From positions 1-6,330 of the forward strand of contig DASWTI010000161.1 in the NCBI GenBank assembly GCA_036402215.1: DNA of 6,330 nucleotides, given 5' to 3'. Position 1 is the first letter of the stretch. Each line of letters begins with the position of its first letter. Below the pieces are notes generated by a model. The model was given only the letters and a program-made list of their open reading frames with translations. It searched no databases and had not been told where the DNA came from. Origin of the DNA: DASXTS01 sp036402215 (GTDB taxonomy: Bacteria; Actinomycetota; Actinomycetes; Mycobacteriales; Pseudonocardiaceae). The position numbers and the translations under genes were made by a program. This document shows, in pieces, positions 1 through 6,330 of the stretch.

Positions 1-3000
1 CGACGACGGCGGTGATCTGCTCCACGGAGCGCGGGGCGCACACGCCGACCGGCACCGAGCGGCCGACGCCGAGCGCCCGCAGGTGGTGCGCCAGCCGGTT
101 GGCCGCGGCGTCCAGCTCGCCGTACGTCAGGTGCCGGCCGCCGGCGGTGACCGCGACCGCGGCCGGATCGGCGGCCACGGCGGCGGTGAACGCCTCGTGC
201 ACCAGGCCGGTGGCCACCGGCGGGGTCGCGGCCGGCAGCACAAGCTCCGCCTCGCCCGGCGCGTGCGGCACGACGAGCGCGTCGCCGGCCGGGTCGGCGA
301 CCATCGCCTCCAGCACCGCGCGGTACATGGCGGCCAGCCGGCGCAGCGCCGCGGCGCCGAACACGTGGCTGTCCGCCGCCAGGTGGACGTGGCCGCCGGC
401 CGTGCCGACCTGCAGTGAGAACTCCGTCCAGCCCTCGCCGGAGGAGGCGTCCACGTCCACCACGTCGGCATCCACCTGGCGGTACTCGGTGTAGTCGAAC
501 ACCACCTCCACCGGGTGCGGCCCGGCGTCGGCCAGGCGGCGCACCGCGGGCAGCGGGAACCGCCGGTGCGGCCACAGCTCCACCTCGCGGGCGAACACCC
601 GGGCGACCAGCTCACGCCAGGTGCGGGCGCCCCGCTCGTGGGCGAACGGCAGCGTGTTGATGTACATGCCGTGCACCCGGTGCGCGCCGTCGGCCTCCGG
701 GCGGGCGTCGCACACCAGCCCGGTGTAGAACCGGCGGGCGGCGCCGAGCCCGCCCATGACGGTGAGGTGCGCGGCGTGCAGCACCGCCTTCGGCGACACC
801 TGGCACGCGGTGGCCAGCGCGCGCAACCCGGCGTCCAGGTCGCGGTAGTCGACCCGCACGCGGTGCGTGGTGCGCGGGGTGTCGGCCGGGTCTCCCCAGC
901 CGTCCGGCGGCACGAGCTTGGCGTACCGGGCGGTGATGTCCCGCCAGTAGCCGCGGTCGTCCTCGGAGTCGAGCGAGGCCAGCTCGGCGGCGACGAAGTC
1001 GGCGTAGCGGACGGCGGCCGGCCCGGCCTGCGGCGGGGTGAGGCCGCGGCGGCGCTGGTCGTAGTGGTCGAGCAGCTCGACGAGCAGCGTGTTGAGGTCC
1101 CAGCCGCCGGTGATCAGGTGGCTGATCGCGACGGTGAGCCACCAGGCGCCGCCGTCGGCCTCGTCGCGGTGCGCGGAGACCCGCAGCAGCGGCGCCGGCT
1201 GCTCGACCTCGAACGGCCGGGCGCGCTCGGCGGCGACCACGGCGTCCGGGTCCACCGGGCCGGTGTGCTCGGTGACCGGCACCTCGACCCGGGCGTGCAC
1301 GAGCTGCATCGGCACCGACCGCCCGGACAGGTCGAACGTCGTGCGCAGCGTGTCGTGCCGGGCCACCACGTCGGCGACGGCCGCGCGCAGCGCGTCGAGG
1401 GAGAACGCCGCGGTGTCGCGCACCCGGAAGGTGCGTACCACGTGGTACGGCGCGGCGTGGGCCCGCTTCTGGATCTCCACCGCCATGCCGATCTGCGCCT
1501 GCGAGGCGGGGTAGGCGTCGGCCAGCCCGGCCGGCAGCGCGGCCCGGTCGGCCTCGGCGACCAGCGCGAACGGCGCCACGGAGGTGACCTCCGGGGCGGC
1601 CTCGGCCGGCTCGGCGCCGTCCACCAGCTCGGCGAGGGCGGCGATCGTCTGCCGCTCGAACACGTCGCGCACGCCGATCGTGATGCCGGCCCGGCGCAGC
1701 GCGCCGACGAACGCCACCGCGCGCAGCGAGTCGCCGCCGACGTCGAAGAACCGGTCGGTGACGCCCACCCGGTCGGTGCGCAGCACGAGCGCCCAGGTGG
1801 CGGCGATGCGCTCCTGGGTGGGGGTGCTCGGCGCCACCCGGTCGCGCTCGGCGCTGATCTCGACGGCGAGCAGCGCCGCGCGGTCGACCTTGCCGTTGGC
1901 GTTGAGCGGCACGGCGTCCAGGCGGACGAACACCGCGGGGACCATGAACTCCGGCAGCCGCTCGGCGCAGTGCGCCGCGAGGTCCGGCGCGTGCTCGGAG
2001 ACGTGGAAGCAGACGAGCCGCTTCTCGCCGTCGTCCTCGCGCGCCACGACCACGGCGTCGCGCACCCCGGGGGCGTCGGCGAGCACCGCCTCGATCTCGG
2101 CGAGCTCCACGCGGTAGCCGCGGAGCTTCACCTGCTCGTCGGCGCGGCCGAGGAACTCCACCGCGCCGTCCGGCAGCCGCCGCGCGCGGTCCCCGGTGCG
2201 GTAGAGCCGGGAGCCGGGCGGGCCGTAGGGGTCGGGCACGAACCGGTCGGCGGTCAGGTCGGGGCGGCCGGCGTAGCCGCGGGCCACGCCGGTGCCGCCG
2301 ACGTACAGCTCGCCCTCGACGCCCACGGCGGTGAGCCGCGCGCGGCCGTCCAGCACGTACATCCGCACGCCGGGCAGCGCGCGGCCGATGGGCACGACCG
2401 GCCGGTCCTGCGGCCCGGTCACCGGGTGCACGCAGGCGCCGACGGTGGTCTCCGTGGGGCCGTACTCGTTGACCAGCCGGCCGGGGCCGAGCAGGCCGAG
2501 CCAGCGGTCCGCCATCGGGCCGGGCAGCGCCTCGCCGGCCGCCACGACCACGCCGGCCAGGGCGGACGTCTCGGCGTCGGTGAGCTGGTGGCCGAGGATC
2601 TCCAGGTGGCCGGGGGTGAGCTTGAGGAAGCTGAACGGCCCGGCGGCGGCGAGGGTGCGGCCGAGGTCGGCGAGGTCGGCGTCCTGGCCGACGGCGAACA
2701 CCCGCTGCCCGGTGATCAGCGGCGCCCACACGTTGGGCACCACCAGGTCGAACGCCACCGACGAGAACAGCGCGCAGCCGCCGTCGCCCCGGCCGGCCAG
2801 CTCGGCGGCGGCCCACTCGACGTGGTTGGCCAGGCCGCGGTGGGTGACCTGCACGCCCTTGGGACGGCCGGTCGAGCCCGAGGTGAAGATGACGTAGGCG
2901 AGCGCGTCCGGGTCGACGGCCGGCATCGGCGGCGCCGCGGCCGCGACCAGCGAGTCGACCAGCACGGTGCCGGCGCCCACGAACCGGTCGGCGTAGCAGG

Positions 3001-6000
3001 CCGAGGTGACCGTCACGCCCGCCCCGGCGTCGGCGAGCATCCCGGCGATCCGGGCGGCCGGGTAGCTCGGGTCGAGCGGCACGTAGGCCGCCCCGGCGCG
3101 CCACACGCCGAGCAGCGCGGCGACCAGGTCGGCGCCCCGGTCCAGCAGCACCCCCACCACGTCGCCCGCGCCGGCACCACGGGCGGCGAGCGCCGCGGCC
3201 ACCGCCGCCGAGCGCGCGTCCAGGCCGGCGTAGGTGACGCCGTTGACCGCCTCGGCGTCCGGTACCGCGGCGATCCGGTCGAGCACCAGCTCCGGCACCG
3301 TGTCCACCGGGCCGCCACGCTCGGCGGCCGCCACCGCGTCGTCCGCGAGGACGGTGGCCAGCTCGTCCGCGCCGAACACCGGGGCGGTCGCGTCGCCGTC
3401 CAGGTCGGCGACGATCGCCTCCAGCACCGCGCGGTAGGCGTCGGCGAGCCGCAGCACGTCGCCCTGGCCCATCACCGAGGAGTAGCTGAGCAGGCTGAGG
3501 TTGCCGTCCAGGCTGGAGACGTGCAGGCCGAACTCGGTGGCGGCGTCGTAGACGGCGGTGCCGGTGTCCACCAGCCCGGTGTCCACCTGCTCGAAGTCCA
3601 GGTAGTTGAACAGGGTGTCCACCGGGCGCTCGCCGCCGGCCAGGCGCTGCACCTCGGGCAACGGGTAGCGGCGGTGCGGCCACAGCTCCACCTCGCGGCG
3701 GAACACGTCGCGCACCAGCTCGCGCCAGGTGCCGGTGGCGGCCCGGTGCACGAACGGCAGCGTGTTGAGGTGCATGCCGTACACCCGGTCCGCGCCGGCC
3801 GCCTCGGGCCGCCCGTGGCACACCAGGCCGGCGGTGAACGAGCGGTGCGCGGTGAGCCGGGAGAGCACCGTGAGGTGCGCGGCCAGCAGCACGCTCTTGA
3901 GCGGGACGTCGGCGGCCGCGGCGGCGGCGCGCAACCCCGCGCGCAGGTCGTGGAACGGCACGTCCGCCGCCACCCGCACCCCGCGGTCGGCGGCGTCGGC
4001 GGACCCGGGGCCGGCGCCGCGGCCGGTCCCCCAGGCGGGCAGGTCCAGGCGCGGGTGGTCGCGGACCACCGACGTCCAGTAGGCCACGTCCTCGGCGGAG
4101 GCCAGCGCCTCCAGCTCACCGGCCACGAAGTCGGCGTAGCGCACGGCGGGGGCCTCGAACGGCGCCGGCTCACCGGTGTCGCGCAGCGAGCGGTAGCAGT
4201 CGAGCACCTCCATCAGCAGCGAGTGGTGGCTCCAGCCCTCCAGGATGCCGTGCGACATGGTGAGCACGAACCACCAGCAGCCGTCGTCGGCCAGCCCGGC
4301 GATGCGCAGGTGCGGCGCCTCGTGCAGCTCGAACAGCTCGGCCCGCTCGGCGGCCACGAAGGCGCGGCGGACGGCCGCCGGGTCGGCCTCGGCGCGCAGG
4401 TCGAGGTGCCGCACGTCGACGTCCACCGCGCCGTGCACGAGCTGCACCGGGGTGGAGAAGCCGGACAGCGCGAACGAGGTGCGCAGGATGTCGTGCCGGC
4501 GCACGACCACCCGCACCGCCTCGCGCAGCGCGTCCACCGAGAACGGCTCCTCGTCGCGGATGCGGAAGGCGGAGACGTTGTGGTACGTACGGTCGCGCTC
4601 GTCGGTCATGATCTTGACGAGCATCCCGAGCTGCACCTGGGAGATCGGGTAGGCGTCGACGACGCCGACCGGCAGCAGCGCCCGGTCGGCCTCGGGCAGC
4701 AGCGCGAACGGCGCCACCGCGGTGACCTCGGGGGCCGGCTCGGCCCGCCCGGCGAGCACCGCGGCGAGCGCGGCCACCGTGCGGTGCTCGAACACGTCCC
4801 GGACCGACGCCGGGTGCCCGGCCCTGCGCAGCGCGCCGACGAGCGCGATCGCGCTGATCGAGTGCCCGCCGATGTCGAAGAAACTGTCCGTGGCGCCCAC
4901 CCGGTCCAGGCCGAGCACGGCGCCCCAGATGCCGGCCAGCTCGGCCTCCAGCGGGGTGGCCGGGGCGGCGAACGGGCGGTCCGCGACGGCGGCCGTGCCG
5001 GCCACCAGGGCGGCCAGGGCCGCGCGGTCGGCCTTGCCGTTGGCGGTCAGCGGCACCGCGTCCACCCGGACCACGGCGGCCGGCACCAGGTGCTCCGGCA
5101 GCGCCGCGGCGCAGTGCCCGGCGAGCCCGTCCAGGTCGGCGTCGGCGACGTAGCAGGCGACCAGCCGGGGGTCCCCGGTGCGGTCCACGACGACCACGGC
5201 GTCACGCACGCCGGGGTGGGTGAGCAGCACCGCCTCGATCTCCGCCGGCTCCACGCGGTAGCCGCGAATCTTCACCTGCTCGTCGGCGCGGCCGAGGAAG
5301 TCGACGGCGCCGTCGGCGCGGCGCCGCGCCCGGTCGCCGGTGCGGTAGAGCCGGGAGCCGGGCGGGCCGTACGGGTCGGGCACGAACCGGTCGGCGGTGA
5401 GGTCGGGGCGGCCGGCGTAGCCGCGGGCCACGCCGGTGCCGCCGACGTACAGCTCGCCGGGGACGCCGATCGGTGACGGCCGCATCGCCGGGTCCAGCAC
5501 GTAGGTGCTCATGCCGGGCAGGGCGGTGCCGATCGGCACCACGTCGCCGCCGTGCGGCACCCGCACCGGGTGCACCGTGCTGCCGACGGTCGCCTCGGTC
5601 GGCCCGTACTCGTTGATCAGCCCGTCCGGCCCGAGCAGCGCGAGCCAGCGGTCGGCGAGCACGCCGGGCAGCGCCTCGCCGGCCGCCACGACCACGCCGG
5701 CCAGGGCGGACGCCTCGGCGTCGGTGAGCTGGCCGCCGAGGATCTCCAGGTGGCCGGGGGTGAGCTTGAGGAAGCTGAACGGCCCGGCCGCGACCAGCGC
5801 GGACCCGAGGTCGGCCAGGTCGGCGTCCTGGCCGACGGCGAACACCCGCTGCCCGGCCACCAGCGGCGCCCACACGTTGGGCACCACCAGGTCGAACGCC
5901 ACCGACGAGAACAGCGCGGAACCACCGGCGCCCCGCCCGGCCAGCTCGGCGGCGGCCCAGGCCACGTGGTTGACCAGGCCGCGGTGCGTCACCTGCACGC

Positions 6001-6330
6001 CCTTGGGACGGCCGGTCGAGCCCGAGGTGAAGATGACGTAGGCCAGCGCGTCGGGGTCGACGGCCGGCATCGGCGGGGCCGGGGCCGCGGCGAGGTCGTC
6101 CACCAGCACGGCGTCGACGGTCCCCACCCGGCCGGCGTGGCCGGCCGAGGTGACGGCCACGGCCGCCTCGGCGTCGGCGAGCACGGCGGCCACCCGGGGC
6201 GCGGGGTGGCCCGGGTCGAGCGGCACGAACGCCGCCCCGGCGCGCAGGATCCCGTAGATCGCGACGGCCGCGTCGGCGCCGTTGCGCAGCACGACCGCGA
6301 CGCGGTCGCCGGGCTGGACGCCCAGGCGTC
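1..6330 (-). CDS. Multimodular non-ribosomal peptide synthetase, internal segment (A-T-C-A-T-C-A)
   Basis: This is a large cytoplasmic peptide assembly-line enzyme that activates amino acids as aminoacyl-adenylates, holds them as thioesters on phosphopantetheine arms and joins them without a ribosome. The minus-strand frame using plus triplets 2-4 to 6326-6328 has no stop across 2109 codons, so neither the start nor the end of the gene is present. Counting residue 1 at base 6328, the order is A1 (1-438), T1 (455-527), C2 (556-976), A2 (1009-1487), T2 (1499-1571), C3 (1601-2016) and the start of A3 (2042-2109). Frame was checked at core motifs of every domain and is consistent throughout, so I see no frameshift. 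Codons end strongly in G/C and no TTA codon was noticed, so there is no sign of control through the rare Leu tRNA (bldA). Two consecutive modules have the same adenylation pocket. The family assignment is certain; the product and organism are unknown. Confidence 0.97.
2..205 (-). other. Start of adenylation domain A3 (cut by window edge)
   Basis: Sixty-eight residues of a third adenylation domain are visible, beginning LVHEAFTAAVAADPAAVAV and containing a canonical A1 motif, LTYGELDAAANRLA. None of the specificity-determining positions are in the window, so the substrate cannot be predicted. This N-terminal stretch is of a more standard type than the matching part of A2 (VTYAGLDARSAAVA), which suggests that A3 has a different ancestry from A2 at least at this end. 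Confidence 0.93.
281..1528 (-). other. Condensation domain C3 with atypical SHLITGG motif
   Basis: This domain should transfer the chain from T2 to the residue selected by A3. It opens with DAYPASQAQIGM, has RHDTLRTTF, and later GLVCDARPE, HGMYINTLPF and HRRFPLPAVR, the same subtype as C2 and about 416 residues long. The active-site HHxxxDG motif reads S-H-L-I-T-G-G. The second His is present at bases 1118-1120 (residue 1737), but the position normally held by Asp is Gly (bases 1106-1108). No nearby acid takes exactly that place, although an Asp follows two residues after the motif (GGWD). The domain is otherwise intact, with no deletion, so it may be active with altered geometry, have a modified role, or be impaired; the sequence alone cannot decide. 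Amino-acid similarity to C2 is only moderate. Confidence 0.92.
1616..1834 (-). other. Peptidyl carrier (thiolation) domain T2
   Basis: This carrier domain follows A2. Its attachment motif is FFDVGGDSL with the phosphopantetheine Ser at bases 1727-1729 (residue 1534). It holds the residue loaded by A2 and, after C2 acts, the lengthened chain for C3. The GGDS form is more often seen in carriers placed before an epimerisation domain, but here a condensation domain follows directly. Outside the core motif it is only moderately similar to T1, unlike the adenylation cores. Confidence 0.95.
2194..2314 (-). repeat. Intragenic direct repeat block b, copy in A2
   Basis: This 121 bp block matches 5338-5458 with only two mismatches that I can find, at the same 3144 bp offset. 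It encodes motifs A6 to A7 (GELYVGGTGVARG to LYRTGD). It is separated from block a by about 200 bp of much less similar sequence; one 60 bp piece compared there (2341-2400) had 19 mismatches. Confidence 0.93.
2521..2940 (-). repeat. Intragenic direct repeat block a, copy in A2
   Basis: This 420 bp block matches 5665-6084 without gaps at an offset of exactly 3144 bp. My hand count gives 30 mismatches, about 93% identity. It encodes the stretch from just upstream of motif A3 to just before A5, including pocket positions 235, 236, 239, 278, 299 and 301. Identity drops to about 72% in the 60 bp beyond its 2940 end (17 mismatches). Confidence 0.93.
3401..4663 (-). other. Condensation domain C2 with SHGILEG active-site motif
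   Basis: This domain forms the peptide bond between the chain on T1 and the residue on T2. It begins with the C1-type motif AYPISQVQLGM, then RHDILRTSF (C2 motif), and later has GLVCHGRPE, YGMHLNTLPF and HRRYPLPEVQ, matching C4-C7-type positions of a condensation subtype common in actinomycetes. Its length, about 420 residues, is normal. The active-site motif, usually HHxxxDG, reads S-H-G-I-L-E-G. The second, catalytic His is kept at bases 4250-4252 (residue 693), the first His is Ser, and the Asp is replaced by Glu. The acid is conserved in charge, so activity is plausible. I could not tell whether it accepts an L- or D-configured donor; the absence of an upstream epimerisation domain favours L. 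Confidence 0.93.
4748..4966 (-). other. Peptidyl carrier (thiolation) domain T1
   Basis: This small carrier domain follows A1 directly after a short linker. The phosphopantetheine attachment motif is FFDIGGHSI, with the modified Ser at bases 4859-4861 (residue 490), and it is followed by the usual helix ALVGALRRAG. It holds the residue activated by A1 as a thioester and offers the growing chain to C2. A GGHS motif is typical of a carrier followed by an ordinary condensation domain. No epimerisation domain lies between it and C2. Confidence 0.95.
5338..5458 (-). repeat. Intragenic direct repeat block b, copy in A1
   Basis: This is the partner of 2194-2314 in A1, with two mismatches in 121 bp. 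Identity stops sharply at base 5458, where the two copies diverge directly after the codons for the start of motif A6 (GELYVGG). Confidence 0.93.
5665..6084 (-). repeat. Intragenic direct repeat block a, copy in A1
   Basis: This is the partner of 2521-2940, in the same orientation and frame, about 93% identical by hand count. Third codon positions match as well as first and second, which points to recent exchange or duplication rather than protein-level selection alone. Confidence 0.93.

Larger units (their letters stand above)
1868..3304 (-). other. Adenylation domain A2, complete, same pocket as A1
   Basis: This full-length domain (about 479 residues) activates and loads the residue on T2. 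Motifs in order are VTYAGL (A1, lacking the usual Glu of LTYxEL), TSGSTGRPKG (A3), FDLVVPNVW with pocket Asp at bases 2747-2749, LKLTPGHLEIL with pocket Lys at 2621-2623, NEYGPTET with pocket Glu at 2465-2467, GELYVGGTGVARGY (A6), YRTGDRARR (A7), GRADEQVKLRGYRVEL (A8) and LNANGKVDR (A10, Lys at 1889-1891). The ten-residue pocket code is D-L-P-K-V-A-E-V-G-K, identical to A1, so the two modules should use the same substrate, perhaps Asn- or Asp-like. Much of the DNA between motifs A3 and A7 is nearly identical to A1 at a fixed 3144 bp offset, whereas both ends of the domain differ clearly from A1. Confidence 0.96.
5015..6328 (-). other. Adenylation domain A1 (N-terminus cut by window edge)
   Basis: This domain selects an amino acid, activates it with ATP and loads it on T1. 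The first motif (A1, LTYxEL) lies beyond the window edge, so perhaps 40-60 residues are missing. Visible core motifs are A3 TSGSTGRPKG (residues 101-110), A4 region FDLVVPNVW with the pocket Asp at residue 146 (bases 5891-5893), A5 NEYGPTE, A6 GELYVGGTGVARGY, A7 YRTGDRARR, A8 GRADEQVKIRGYRVEP and A10 LTANGKADR with the invariant Lys at residue 432 (bases 5033-5035). Aligned by eye to GrsA, positions 235/236/239/278/299/301/322/330/331/517 read D-L-P-K-V-A-E-V-G-K. The usual Asn code I recall is DLTKLGEVGK, so an Asn- or Asp-like substrate is my best guess, weakened by Pro at 239 and Ala at 301. All catalytic motifs look intact, so it should be active. In A8 the usual VELxEIE is VEPAEIE. Confidence 0.95.

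Noticed and set aside
2341..2520. Possible inserted tailoring domain between motifs A5 and A6 of A2, where similarity to A1 drops.
   Set aside because: The two copies stay gap-free at the same 3144 bp offset through the region, so there is no insertion, only sequence divergence.
3401..3470. Possible gene boundary or docking region near the C2-A2 junction, prompted by ATG codons on the minus strand nearby.
   Set aside because: The frame is open across the junction and the residues match a normal C-to-A linker; no stop, ribosome-binding site or docking helix is visible.
612..3821. A 1069-codon minus-strand open frame.
   Set aside because: It is out of phase with the NRPS frame, Arg/Pro/Gly/Ala-rich and without motifs, whereas the overlapping frame encodes complete C, A and T domains.
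515..5476. A 1653-codon open reading frame on the plus strand.
   Set aside because: It is the codon-aligned antisense of the NRPS frame. Its stops would need TTA, CTA or TCA codons in the real gene, and these are rare in GC-rich DNA. The translation is low-complexity Gly/Ala/Arg/Val/His-rich with no domain I recognise.
1..6330. Search for promoters, terminators, RNA genes, CRISPR arrays, insertion sequences or attachment sites.
   Set aside because: Every part of the window is coding sequence of one gene, and the only long repeats are the shared adenylation-domain blocks.

Overview
The whole window lies inside one very large gene read on the minus strand: a multimodular non-ribosomal peptide synthetase (NRPS). 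The frame whose codons occupy plus-strand triplets 2-4, 5-7 and so on up to 6326-6328 is open from edge to edge (2109 codons, no stop). It carries recognisable NRPS motifs throughout, and both ends of the protein lie outside the window. DNA is very GC-rich with strong G/C third-position bias. I see no TTA codon in the frame. Together with the style of the condensation domains, this points to an actinomycete (Streptomyces, Micromonospora or Actinoplanes type); genus and product cannot be fixed from the sequence.

Layout in protein order, from right to left on the plus strand: adenylation domain A1 (6328-5015, lacking its first few dozen residues), carrier domain T1 (4966-4748), condensation domain C2 (4663-3401), adenylation domain A2 (3304-1868), carrier domain T2 (1834-1616), condensation domain C3 (1528-281), and the start of adenylation domain A3 (205-2). 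This is the end of one module, one complete C-A-T module, and the beginning of a third. There is no epimerisation, methyltransferase, oxidase, cyclisation or thioesterase domain in the window. There is also no intergenic DNA, RNA gene, promoter, terminator, insertion sequence or CRISPR array.

How it should work: A1 loads an amino acid onto T1. C2 joins the T1-bound chain to the residue that A2 loads on T2. C3 passes the longer chain to the residue chosen by A3. A1 and A2 have the same ten specificity-pocket residues (D-L-P-K-V-A-E-V-G-K), so two identical or very similar residues should be built in side by side. The pocket resembles the Asn/Asp class but differs from the usual codes I recall.

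The most interesting points are three. A1 and A2 share a patchwork of near-identical DNA exactly 3144 bp (1048 codons) apart, ending abruptly at defined points, which suggests gene conversion within the gene. The pocket code is unusual. Both condensation domains have altered HHxxxDG active-site motifs: SHGILEG in C2 and SHLITGG in C3. I did not find evidence for a wholly new type of system; this is a segment of an NRPS assembly line whose product I cannot identify.
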